From positions 98,387-162,386 of the forward strand of contig PHDB01000002.1 in assembly GCA_002842495.1 (NCBI GenBank): 64,000 bases of DNA. Reading direction: 5' to 3'. Below, in pieces: positions 53,973 to 62,474 of the stretch. Below the pieces are notes generated by a model. That model worked only from the letters and a program-made list of their open reading frames with translations. It was not told the DNA's origin and ran no database searches. Positions within the stretch are counted from its first letter, which is position 1. The number at the start of each line of letters is the position of its first letter. The translations under genes were made by a program, and so were the position numbers. This DNA is from Bacteroidetes bacterium HGW-Bacteroidetes-6. GTDB lineage: Bacteria > Bacteroidota > Bacteroidia > Bacteroidales > DTU049.

Positions 53973-55892
53973 TCAGCTCCCTTCTTTAAATCCGATAACT
54001 TCAATTTTTCCTTTTCGTTTTAACTCTCGTATTTTTGACATTTCAAATACAATGGGGGTCACAAGCAGAACATAAACGGTGGATGAAATTACCCCGCCTA
54101 TAAGTGGCAACGCAATGGGAAGCATTACATCGCTGCCGGTTCCGGTTGACCAGATGATCGGGATCAATCCGAAGAGCGATACGGATACGGTCATGATTTT
54201 CGGACGCAAACGTTTGGTTGAACCGGCAATAACATATTTTCTGATGTCTTCAGTTGAAATGGAATGAGCGGAGTTTCCTTTTTCTCTTACCAGTTTTTGC
54301 ATGGCTTCGTTCAGGTAGATGGTCATTATCATCGAAGTCTCCACGGCGATACCAAAAAGGGCAATGAATCCGACGGCTACAGCTACCGACAGGTTAACCC
54401 CGAAAAAGAAGATCATGTATATTCCCCCAATCAGGGCGAAAGGTATTGTGATCAGTGTCAGCAAGGCTTCTTTGGCGGATTTATATGTGAAATAGAGAAC
54501 CACCAGAATAATGAGCACCACGATAGGCATTATGTACAAAAGAGTCTGGCTGGCTCTGATCTGATTTTCGTATTGCCCGCTCCATTCAATGTAGTACCCT
54601 TTGGGCATTCGCTGAATCAGATTGTTCAAGCGGTTTTTGCATTCGTTTACGGTACTTCCCATGTCTCTGCCGCGCACATTGAACAACACTGTGCCTCGCA
54701 GCATGGCATTCTCGGAGTTGATCATCGGAGGTCCGTCGGTGAATTTAATTTCAGCGACTGAAGACAAGGGAATGACCCCGTAATCGTTGGTCTGAATGGG
54801 GATCCGTTTCAGATCGTCCAGGTTTTGTCTGAAATCTTGAGCAAGCCGGATGCTTATGCTGAACCGTTCCCTGCCTTCGATGGTGTTACCGGCATTCATG
54901 CCTCCGATAGCGCTTTCCACTACCATATTTACGTCATCAATGCTGAGTCCGTACCGGCCGATTTCTTCCTTTTTGACGATGACATCAAGGTATTTTCCTC
55001 CTGTAATCGGTTCTACATACAGATCCTTCACTCCGTCAACCGTTTCGAGCTCTTGTTTGAATTTCTGTGCGAGGTAATATATAGAGTCGAGATTCTGCCC
55101 GTACACTTTCAATCCCACATCGGTTCGGATGCCAGTAGACAACATGTTGATCCGGTTGATTATAGGCTGTGTCCATCCGTTAACAACACCGGGGATCTGG
55201 AGCTTTTCATTCAGTTCATTGATAATGTCTTCTTTTGTATAGCCGCTCCGCCATTCACTTCTGGGTTTTAACAAAATGATGGTTTCAATCATACTGACCG
55301 GGGAATTATCGGTGGCCGTACTTGCTCTGCCGGCTTTTCCGAGAACATTCTCCACTTCCGGGACACCCTTTATGATTCTATCCTGAACCTGCAGGATCCG
55401 TTTTATTTCCGAATTGGAAACATCGGGCAGCGTTACGGGCATAAACAGAATAGATCCTTCATCCAGGGGCGGCATGAACTCACTCCCTGTTCTCAGAAGC
55501 ATGGGGATGCTGATACCCAATGCGACAATATTGATCCCAAGAATAATCGTGCGCCATTTAAGGCAGAACTTGAGAACAGGGGTGTATATCTTTTCCAGAG
55601 TCCTTGTTATGGGGTTTTTGTTTTCCGGCTTCAGTTTGCCTTTGAGCAGAAACGATATCAATACGGGAGTGAGCGTTATAGCCAGAATCGCATCAACAAT
55701 GAGTATAAAAGTTTTTGTCCATGCCAGAGGGTGAAACAGTTTGCCCTCCATGCCTGTCAGAAGAAATACGGGCAAAAACGAAACAATGACTATGACAGTG
55801 GAAAAGAACACTCCCGGACCCACCTGTTGCGATGAGGATTCAATTATTTTTATTCTGTCCGTTTTTTTCATATATCTCACTTGTTTGGTCAC
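53973..55892 (-). CDS. Heavy-metal RND pump, C-terminal part (CusA/CzcA)
   Basis: 639 residues from a GTG at 55892 (an ATG at 55871 is an alternative). It begins SSSQQVGPGVFFSTVIVIVS, which in intact CusA/CzcA follows directly on the part encoded upstream, and carries the rest of the pump: PPLDEGSILFMPVTLPDVS, GIRTDVGLKVYG, VDGVKDLYVEPITGGKYLDV, the second half of the membrane domain and a cytoplasmic tail. It is in the same reading frame as 55896-57167, parted by a single TGA and one codon. With readthrough or repair the pump would be about 1065 residues, the normal size. Confidence 0.85.
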   Translation of the reverse strand: MTKQVRYMKKTDRIKIIESSSQQVGPGVFFSTVIVIVSFLPVFLLTGMEGKLFHPLAWTKTFILIVDAILAITLTPVLISFLLKGKLKPENKNPITRTLEKIYTPVLKFCLKWRTIILGINIVALGISIPMLLRTGSEFMPPLDEGSILFMPVTLPDVSNSEIKRILQVQDRIIKGVPEVENVLGKAGRASTATDNSPVSMIETIILLKPRSEWRSGYTKEDIINELNEKLQIPGVVNGWTQPIINRINMLSTGIRTDVGLKVYGQNLDSIYYLAQKFKQELETVDGVKDLYVEPITGGKYLDVIVKKEEIGRYGLSIDDVNMVVESAIGGMNAGNTIEGRERFSISIRLAQDFRQNLDDLKRIPIQTNDYGVIPLSSVAEIKFTDGPPMINSENAMLRGTVLFNVRGRDMGSTVNECKNRLNNLIQRMPKGYYIEWSGQYENQIRASQTLLYIMPIVVLIILVVLYFTYKSAKEALLTLITIPFALIGGIYMIFFFGVNLSVAVAVGFIALFGIAVETSMIMTIYLNEAMQKLVREKGNSAHSISTEDIRKYVIAGSTKRLRPKIMTVSVSLFGLIPIIWSTGTGSDVMLPIALPLIGGVISSTVYVLLVTPIVFEMSKIRELKRKGKIEVIGFKEGS

Positions 55893-55895
55893 ATC

Positions 55896-57167
55896 TCAGG
55901 AATCATTTTCCTGATGCTCGGAAATATGCCGGTATGAGTTTTCCACCATTACGATCCCGTCATCCACAATTACACCTATCGCCAGGGCAATGCCTGTGAG
56001 TGACATGATATTTGAGGATATTCCGAAGGCCTGAAGCAGGATAAAAGCTACGGCGATCGCAATAGGCATCTGTATTAATATTATCAGTGCACTCCGCCAG
56101 TGAAAAAGGAACATCAGTACAATCAGGGATACGGCGATCATTTCTTCAACCAGTGTTCTTTTTACCGAGCCGATGGCATCTTCTATCAGTCCACTGCGAT
56201 CGTATGCTGTATGAAAAGTTATTCCGGGCGGTAATCCTTTTTCAACATCTTTCATTTTCTCTTTTACAGCCGCAATTACATTGTCAGCGTTCTCACCGTA
56301 ACGCATAACAACAATGCCCCCGACAACTTCGCCTTCCCCGTTCTGATCGAAAATGCCCACCCGGGGTTCGCCACCCATTTGAACGGTGGCGATATCTTTG
56401 ATCCGCACCGGAATACTGTTGTCCGATCGTATCGCAATATTCTCTATATCGGAGATGTTTTTGATGTAGCCAAGTCCTCTCACCACATAGCCCATGTCGC
56501 TGAGCTCGTATTTCCCGCCTCCCACATCGTTGTTGTTCGAGCGTATAGCCCTCAGAACATCTTTCAGCGACACATCGTAATAAACCAGCTTGTCCGGGTC
56601 GATTACGATCTGGTATTGTTTCTGAAAACCTCCGAACGACGCTACTTCACTTACCCCCGGAACGGTTTGCAATGCAAACTTGATATACCAGTCCTGCAAC
56701 GCTCTGAGCTCTCCCAGATCGTAGCCGTCGGCATCCAGGGTGTACCAGAAAATATGTCCCACTCCCGTTCCGTCCGGGCCTAATGTGGGAACAACATTCT
56801 CGGGCAGAAGGCGCTGGGCATAGTTAAGTCGTTCAAGCACCCTTGTTCGAGCCCAGTATATATCTACATTGTCATCAAAAATCAGATAAACGAAGCTCAT
56901 CCCGAACATGGAGGAGCCTCTGATATTTTTCAAGCCGGGAATTCCCTGCAGATTGGAAACCAGGGGATAGGTGATCTGATCCTCCATAATCTGGGGGCTT
57001 CGTCCCATCCACTCAGTATAAACAATGACCTGATTTTCGGAAAGGTCGGGAATAGCGTCGATCGGGTTTTGCTGAATGGAATATATTCCCCAGGCAAATA
57101 ATCCCGCACAAATAGTCAGGACTACGATGCGGTTTTTCAATGCAAGGGAAATAATTTTTTCAATCAT
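55896..57167 (-). CDS. Heavy-metal RND pump, N-terminal part (CusA/CzcA), stops early
   Basis: 423 residues. N-terminal helix (LKNRIVVLTICAGLFAWGIY), porter domain (PDLSENQVIVYTEWMGRSPQ, LYFxxxDxxDIYWARTRVLERL-type phrase, GPDGTGVGHIFWY) and the first membrane block ending in TM4 with the proton-relay Asp pair GVIVDDGIVMVENSYR. The stop TGA (55896-55898) follows HQENDS. Downstream the same frame carries on with the rest of the pump. Either a nonsense mutation or a sequencing error; two separate functional proteins are unlikely. Confidence 0.85.
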   Translation of the reverse strand: MIEKIISLALKNRIVVLTICAGLFAWGIYSIQQNPIDAIPDLSENQVIVYTEWMGRSPQIMEDQITYPLVSNLQGIPGLKNIRGSSMFGMSFVYLIFDDNVDIYWARTRVLERLNYAQRLLPENVVPTLGPDGTGVGHIFWYTLDADGYDLGELRALQDWYIKFALQTVPGVSEVASFGGFQKQYQIVIDPDKLVYYDVSLKDVLRAIRSNNNDVGGGKYELSDMGYVVRGLGYIKNISDIENIAIRSDNSIPVRIKDIATVQMGGEPRVGIFDQNGEGEVVGGIVVMRYGENADNVIAAVKEKMKDVEKGLPPGITFHTAYDRSGLIEDAIGSVKRTLVEEMIAVSLIVLMFLFHWRSALIILIQMPIAIAVAFILLQAFGISSNIMSLTGIALAIGVIVDDGIVMVENSYRHISEHQENDS

Positions 57168-57222
57168 AAAAGCTCCCGTCCTCTTTGTTCGATGCCTTTC
57201 CGGTTATCTGTATCAATACGGA

Positions 57223-57459
57223 TCATTGATCCGTATTATCCTTTTTTTGTATGGAATCTCTTAATACCAGTTCCATTCCGCATTTGGGGCATTTGCCCGG
57301 TTCGTATGCAACCACTTCCGGATGCATGGTGCATGTGTATTCCTGCTTTTTCGTGTTTTTTTGCTCGGTTTGCGTATTATCCTTGCTTTGGTTCGAGCAG
57401 GACATAATCAGGGTAGCAAAGGCCAGAAGCCCGATAACAATAAACTGTTTTATTTTCAT
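57223..57459 (-). CDS. Small lipoprotein with heavy-metal-binding domain
   Basis: 78 residues from the ATG at 57459 (lipoprotein signal MKIKQFIVIGLLAFATLIMSC). The mature part has YTCTMHPEVVAYEPGKCPKCGMEL, the same metal-binding motif as in the adaptor at 51484-52758. Probably a periplasmic metal chaperone or buffer for the pump. It is the first gene of the operon, 55 bp before the pump gene. The start at 57495 is rejected because it lies in the promoter palindrome. Confidence 0.85.
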   Translation of the reverse strand: MKIKQFIVIGLLAFATLIMSCSNQSKDNTQTEQKNTKKQEYTCTMHPEVVAYEPGKCPKCGMELVLRDSIQKKDNTDQ

Positions 57460-57485
57460 TTTACACTTGGTTATGGATTTCGTAC

Positions 57486-57528
57486 AAATTAACATGTTAA
57501 TTTCCGCACAATGTAGGTATTTATACCT
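57486..57528. promoter_or_regulatory. Palindromes upstream of the metal efflux operon
   Basis: 57486-57503 is an 18-bp perfect palindrome (AAATTAACATGTTAATTT), 27 bp before the first ATG. 57515-57528 is a second inverted repeat, AGGTAT-TT-ATACCT. Both lie in the likely promoter and could bind a metal-responsive repressor; none is encoded in the window. Confidence 0.5.
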
Positions 57529-57606
57529 GAATTAATATGTTTGTATCTTTATTTAACGTTTACTTGATTATTTTTTGCTACAAAAATCTGTTTGAGATTA
57601 CAGGCT

Positions 57607-57657
57607 GAAACAAAAAAGGACAATTCTGTAGTTCATGCAGAATTGTCCCATAAGGTA
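57607..57657 (+). repeat. Left copy of a 50-bp repeat with hairpin GGACAATTCTG/CAGAATTGTCC
   Basis: Matches 59371-59420 except that the hairpin loop is inverted in sequence (TAGTTCATG here, CATGAACA there). The right copy runs into tRNA-Arg. In the right copy the repeat encodes the tail of a serine recombinase (NKKGQF ... ELSHKV), so this left copy is probably the remnant of a second recombinase 3' end. The stem-loop can also act as a terminator. Confidence 0.7.
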
Positions 57658-58057
57658 AACCTGAAATAAGCTTACAGTCAAAAAGAATAAACGCATGGAA
57701 GGATTACAAGAAAGAAAAAATCGGAAAAGATCAATATAAAAAGTATGATTTACTGTTGATCAACCAGAGCAATGAGTATAAGCCTCCGGAATAATACAGT
57801 ACAATGCTCTTTAAGATAATTATGCAGAGAGGCGTTTCACGTGCTTATACCTCTTTGCATGGTTTTCTTTTTAAGTTATCTTTGCAGTCCAATGTCAGGG
57901 AGAGTCGGCAAAACGCATTTATGAGAGAAACGGGTGCTATCAGAAAATGGTTACCAACTTGTGGTTGAAGGTTTATCACAGGGTACTGGAAAATAATAAA
58001 AGAAAGAAGGCATGCCCGAGGAGAAAGACAAATTAGACAACATAAAATAAAAGCCGT

Positions 58058-58126
58058 ATGCAGAAAATACTGATCGTGATAAATGATGCCCCCTACGGGA
58101 TGAAAAAAGCATACAATGCCCTTTGA
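58058..58126 (+). pseudogene. Truncated DsrE-family gene start
   Basis: 22 codons MQKILIVINDAPYGMKKAYNAL then a stop; the first 20 residues resemble the N-terminus of DsrE/DsrF-like proteins (K-I-x-x-V-I-N-D-A-P-Y-G-x-x-x-x-Y-N-x-L). The remaining 90 or so residues of the family are missing. Preceded at about 57867 by a -7 element TATCTTTG. Confidence 0.5.
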
Positions 58127-58640
58127 ACTGGATACAATACTAAGCCTTATTACCGGCATACTGTTGACTATGCTGGTGTTTTATTTATATGAACGTATCG
58201 GGGAAAGAAAGAAAAATCCGGACGAAGAAAAAAGACAACAACGTATTGCAATAACCGAAGGGCTTATCTGGCTGGCCCCTGTAATAAACCATCTTCAAAA
58301 ATGTGTATTGCTTGCGAAAGACTTTGACCAACAATATATTGGGGAAGAAGACCTTAAAAAGAGTTGGCCGCAAATAAACCTGAAAGAACTGGGAACCGAA
58401 ACAGGGCGAAAAACCATGCCCTGGTTACCCCCCGAAATATTTCACCGGGGTATGGCTTTAATTGCCCGGCTGGAATATAATATGCAATTGTATCCGGATA
58501 TATTGATAAAAGCACAAAAAACCGGGAAAGAACAACATAATACCTTTCTCAGCCATATAGAAAACCTCAGTGCACTCCAGAAGGAGTTTCAGGAATTAGA
58601 CAAAGAGTTACGTCAACGTTTCTTCGATATTCTCCATTAA
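58116..58640 (+). CDS. Membrane-anchored protein of unknown function
   Basis: 174 residues: one N-terminal helix (TILSLITGILLTMLVFYLY) followed by a charged, helical cytoplasmic part with Lys/Glu-rich coiled-coil character near the end (LQKEFQELDKELRQRFFDIL). No family recognised. It overlaps the truncated DsrE remnant and lies between the two 50-bp repeats, so it probably came with, or was carried by, the decayed recombinase element. Confidence 0.6.
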   Translation: MPFELDTILSLITGILLTMLVFYLYERIGERKKNPDEEKRQQRIAITEGLIWLAPVINHLQKCVLLAKDFDQQYIGEEDLKKSWPQINLKELGTETGRKTMPWLPPEIFHRGMALIARLEYNMQLYPDILIKAQKTGKEQHNTFLSHIENLSALQKEFQELDKELRQRFFDILH

Positions 58641-59006
58641 GATAATATCTTAATTATATTCAGAAAGGACAAACGGGAACAAACTCAAATAATCGCAGAA
58701 ATCCCGTATTCGTTGGCTCATTTCAGCAAAAGAGCCTGGCTGATACCCGTCATTTTTTAATGGTCTGAATATCAATACCGCAATGAAGCAGGGTAAAGGC
58801 TTTGTCTTTGTACAGAAAACCTTTTTGTGTTTTGAAACTGAATGGCATTAAATGAAATCCGATGAGCAGCTTTTATATAGTATATTGTAAGATGTATCAG
58901 CACAACGAAGGCTCTCAGATGAATTTTATTAATTCATCCATCGGAATAATAGCATTCAATTTTCGATCCAGTCAAATTTTTCGAAGTAATATTGTAGCAC
59001 AAATAG
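58641..59006. other. Gene-free stretch in the recombinase island
   Basis: About 365 bp with stops in all frames and no recognisable gene. Probably decayed upstream sequence of the recombinase remnant. Confidence 0.4.
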
Positions 59007-59456
59007 CCTTTCATACTCTATGAAATGCAGGAACGGCTTGTTAACTTACAAGATAAACTGGTAGATAATCAAATCGGGATAAGCGATTACAATGCCATCA
59101 AACAGCGCTACGATACAGAGATGAAAGATCTGCAACAGAAACGGGGAAACATGGTTCAACTGACCCGTGACATCTACGACCAACTGTTATATAGTTTTTC
59201 ATTCCTGAAAGACCTGCCGTCAAAATAGCGGGATGCTAGTCTGGAAGCACAACAACGGATAACAGGTTCGATTTTTCCCGGGAAGTTGAATTTTTCTGAA
59301 AACAAAGTTCGAACCTCCCGAATCAACGAAGTGGTTGTCCTGTTTTCAAGTATTGGTCAGTCATTGGAGAGAAACAAAAAAGGACAATTCTGCATGAACA
59401 CAGAATTGTCCCATAAGGTAGCCCCGATAGGAATCGAACCTATATTTAAAGTTTAG
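59007..59456 (+). pseudogene. Serine recombinase C-terminal remnant
   Basis: One frame from 59007 to the stop at 59454-59456, interrupted by an amber TAG at 59226. Before it: RLVNLQDKLVDNQIGISDYN and a coiled coil; after it: AQQRITGSIFPGKLNFSENKVRT and INEVVVLFSSIG. This is the C-terminal region of the large serine recombinases of Bacteroidota (compare the usual LxxKFxDNxI and KQRIIGSIFPxKLxF phrases). The catalytic N-terminal domain is missing. The frame runs through the 50-bp repeat and into the 3' half of tRNA-Arg. Confidence 0.8.
59371..59420 (+). repeat. Right copy of the 50-bp repeat, abutting tRNA-Arg
   Basis: Same flanks as 57607-57657 (GAAACAAAAAAGGAC ... CCATAAGGTA) in direct orientation, loop reversed. 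It also forms the terminator hairpin just after the tRNA-Arg 3' end (minus strand). Confidence 0.75.
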
Positions 59457-59490
59457 GAAACTTCCGTTCTATCCATTGAACTACGGGGCC
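59419..59490 (-). tRNA. tRNA-Arg (anticodon CCT)
   Basis: 72 nt; acceptor GGCCCCG/CGGGGCT with discriminator A, D arm GTTCAATGGATAGAAC, anticodon loop TTCCTAA (CCT, reads AGG), T loop GGTTCGATTCC. CCA is not encoded. Its 3' end is the probable attachment site of the decayed recombinase element on its left. Confidence 0.93.
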
Positions 59491-59552
59491 AGAGGATTGC
59501 AAAATTACATATTTTCCGGAAAAGAGTAGATTTGTATTCTGATGTTTGCTAT

Positions 59553-62468
59553 ATGAACAAAGTTTTACATGGCTTTTTTGTGCTGTTTTTGTTTTGTAGT
59601 CCCGCAATACTGCGGGCACAATACTATATTCTCGGCGAAGATGCTGCTCATCAAAAGTGGTATTCAATCGAAACAGAGCATTTCAGCTTTGTTTTTCCGG
59701 AATCATTTCTGAATCGGGCGCAAGAGCTTGCCAACCAGAGTGAAAAGTATTATACATCCATCACCAAATCGATAAACAGATATCCGAAGAAAATTCCGGT
59801 GCTTATTCATACCGGAGGTGTTGTGGCCAATGCTTATAGCTTATGGACTCCGGAACGCACCGAATATTTTATGACACCGAACCAAAACAACTATTCGCAG
59901 AATTGGTTGTTGCAGCTCATTATTCACGAAGACCGGCACATGATTCAGATGGATAAGCTTTTTCAGGGTTTGACACGTGTTTTATATATTCCGTTTGGAC
60001 AACAAACAACGGCTTTGTCGCTGGGTTTGTTTATGCCCATGTGGTATATGGAAGGTGATGCCGTTACCACCGAAACAGCTTTTAGCGAAAGCGGACGTGG
60101 CCGCATGCCCGTTTTTGAAATGAAAATGAAAGCGCAGATACTTTCGGAGGGCTTATATTCATTCGAAAAAGCCAGTTTGGGTTCCTACAAAGAATATGTG
60201 CCCGATCAGTATTATTTTGGATATTATTATGTGGCTCAGAGTCGCAAATTCTATGGCCCGTCGCTTTGGGATAATGCCATCAACAACAGCGCCCGCAACT
60301 GGTGGAAGCTGAATCCGGTGTCGAATTCGTTTAAAAAACAAACCGGACTGAACAAAAAGCAATTGTATCGGAAGTTTTTTCTCGATCTGAAAGACGAATG
60401 GCTCATGCAGTCGAAGTCGGCTCCAATGGCTAAATATAATACCATACCAACGTCCAAATCGAAGGTTTATACGCATTATAAATTTCCAAAATACATCAAC
60501 GACTCAACAATTGTTGCCGAAAAAAGCGGAATGGACGATTGTGCGCTGTTTGTAGAAATAAACATCAACACAGGCGAAGAGAAAAAGCTCTTCAAGGCGG
60601 GTTTCTATGCCAGCGAGGAATTGCCGTTAACCGATCCCATTCCGGTTTTGTCGAATAGTCCTGGATCGTGGACAACAGACAACCTCAGTATCAATGGAAA
60701 TTGGATGACCTGGGCCGAAAAGAAACTCGATCCGCGCTGGGAACATGTTTCGTATTCGGTAGTGATGAAATACAATTTCGAAACAGGAAAAATGGAACAG
60801 CTGACGCATAAAACAAAATATTTCGCTCCGGTTTTTTCGCCAGATGCACAAAAAATAGCGGTGGTTGAATTTCTTTCCGATGGCAGCTGCAACATTGTGA
60901 TAATTGATGCCGAAAACGGAGAATCTATAAGCACCTTTCCATTACCAGCTGGATGTTTTGCCATGACTCCTGCTTTTTCGCCCGATGGAAAGAAGATTGT
61001 TTGCATTACTCAAAAGCCCGATCTTAAAGGGCTCGAAGTACTCGATTTGTCAAGTGGATTGTGGACCGAAGTTTTAAAACCAACAGCAGCCGATATCACA
61101 ACGCCAACCTGGAATGTAAGAGGAATTTATTTCAACTCGTCGTGGAGCGGAATAGATAATGTTTATCGGATTGACCCGGCTTCGGGTGATATTTTTCAGA
61201 TTACATTCGACACCTATGGAGCCTACAATATCGATTTCAGTCCATCCGGAAGTCAATATGTGTTTTCTTCCTATCAGGCTGAAGGATTTGTTTTGAAAAC
61301 GGGTCAAGTATCCGAAATTCGGTCATTACCACTCGATTCGGTTGGTGATTTGGATATTGGACTTACACCGATATATGTCGCTCAGGAAAAAACATTTATG
61401 CCCGATAGTCTGTTTGTAGATTCGGTTTACGAAGTTTCGAAATACAGACGCGGACTTCATTTGCTCGATTTGCATTCGTGGTTGCCGGTTTCGGTAAATA
61501 CCGACAATTATTCGCTTATTCCAGGTGTTTCGCTTTCATCGCAAAACTTGTTATCAACGTCGGTATTCACAACCGGTTACGAATATCTCACCAACGAACA
61601 AACAGGACGTTTTTATGCCAACTGGACATATTCGGGTTGGTATCCAACTTTTGCCTTGAAAGGTTCTTTTGGAACAAGACGTGGTTTGTCGGAGTTTTCG
61701 GGTTCTACCGACGATTATTTATTCAAAGAATCGATGGGAGGAATCGAAATAGGTTTGCCATTGAAAACAACCGTGCGAAATTTCTTCCAAAAATACCATT
61801 TCAACACATCCTTGAATTTGTATCATCTCGATCCATATTTTATGGGGCCAACCTTTGCTCCCATAACCGACGAGCCACAGGGAAATGCAGTTACAGTTGA
61901 GACCCAATTTGATGTTTCGAACCGGGGAAAAACAGTGTTGCGCGATTTACAACCACGTTGGGGTCAAGATATTAGCGTTTCGTACCAACAAAGTTTGCCA
62001 GGTAATGTCGATTTGGGCAATCAGTGGAATATAACAGCCAAGTTGTTTTTTCCGGGGCTTGCTCGCCACCATGGTTTTAGTGTAGATGGAAGCTTTTTGA
62101 CCAAAACGCCTCGTGTTTTTACCTTCAGCGACAATTTTATATTTCCTCGCGGATACCATCAGGTGTTTGTTACAAAAGCACAAAAGGTAGGGTTGAACTA
62201 TCGTTTTCCGGTTTGGTATCCCGACTTAAATATTGGTTCGCTGCTGTATTTCAAACGGCTGAAATTGAATCTGTTTTACGATTATGCCGACATCGAATTG
62301 AATGGCTCGAAAAGCATTCTAACTGGTACTGGCTGCGAATGGACCTGCGATACGCATGTGTTTCGCTTTTTTATTCCACTCGATATTGGTTTCCGCTATG
62401 CCTACCTGCCCCGTTTGCAGCAAAGCAAATTCGAGTTTTTGCTGGGCATTAATTTTTCAGGATTTTAG
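59553..62468 (+). CDS. Exported gluzincin peptidase-propeller-barrel protein
   Basis: 971 residues from the ATG at 59553 (signal peptide MNKVLHGFFVLFLFCSPAILRAQ). Residues 25-270 look like a peptidase MA-type domain: HEDRH at 125-129 fits HExxH and Glu167 in WYMEGDA fits the third zinc ligand. Residues 310-620 form a TolB/WD40-like propeller (FSPDAQKIAVVEF, FSPDGKKIVCIT, FSPSGSQYVFSS). The last 330 residues are beta-strand-rich and end in FEFLLGINFSGF, an outer membrane barrel pattern. Role unknown; a surface peptidase with its own anchor is possible. Confidence 0.82.
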   Translation: MNKVLHGFFVLFLFCSPAILRAQYYILGEDAAHQKWYSIETEHFSFVFPESFLNRAQELANQSEKYYTSITKSINRYPKKIPVLIHTGGVVANAYSLWTPERTEYFMTPNQNNYSQNWLLQLIIHEDRHMIQMDKLFQGLTRVLYIPFGQQTTALSLGLFMPMWYMEGDAVTTETAFSESGRGRMPVFEMKMKAQILSEGLYSFEKASLGSYKEYVPDQYYFGYYYVAQSRKFYGPSLWDNAINNSARNWWKLNPVSNSFKKQTGLNKKQLYRKFFLDLKDEWLMQSKSAPMAKYNTIPTSKSKVYTHYKFPKYINDSTIVAEKSGMDDCALFVEININTGEEKKLFKAGFYASEELPLTDPIPVLSNSPGSWTTDNLSINGNWMTWAEKKLDPRWEHVSYSVVMKYNFETGKMEQLTHKTKYFAPVFSPDAQKIAVVEFLSDGSCNIVIIDAENGESISTFPLPAGCFAMTPAFSPDGKKIVCITQKPDLKGLEVLDLSSGLWTEVLKPTAADITTPTWNVRGIYFNSSWSGIDNVYRIDPASGDIFQITFDTYGAYNIDFSPSGSQYVFSSYQAEGFVLKTGQVSEIRSLPLDSVGDLDIGLTPIYVAQEKTFMPDSLFVDSVYEVSKYRRGLHLLDLHSWLPVSVNTDNYSLIPGVSLSSQNLLSTSVFTTGYEYLTNEQTGRFYANWTYSGWYPTFALKGSFGTRRGLSEFSGSTDDYLFKESMGGIEIGLPLKTTVRNFFQKYHFNTSLNLYHLDPYFMGPTFAPITDEPQGNAVTVETQFDVSNRGKTVLRDLQPRWGQDISVSYQQSLPGNVDLGNQWNITAKLFFPGLARHHGFSVDGSFLTKTPRVFTFSDNFIFPRGYHQVFVTKAQKVGLNYRFPVWYPDLNIGSLLYFKRLKLNLFYDYADIELNGSKSILTGTGCEWTCDTHVFRFFIPLDIGFRYAYLPRLQQSKFEFLLGINFSGF

Positions 62469-62474
62469 GTTGAT

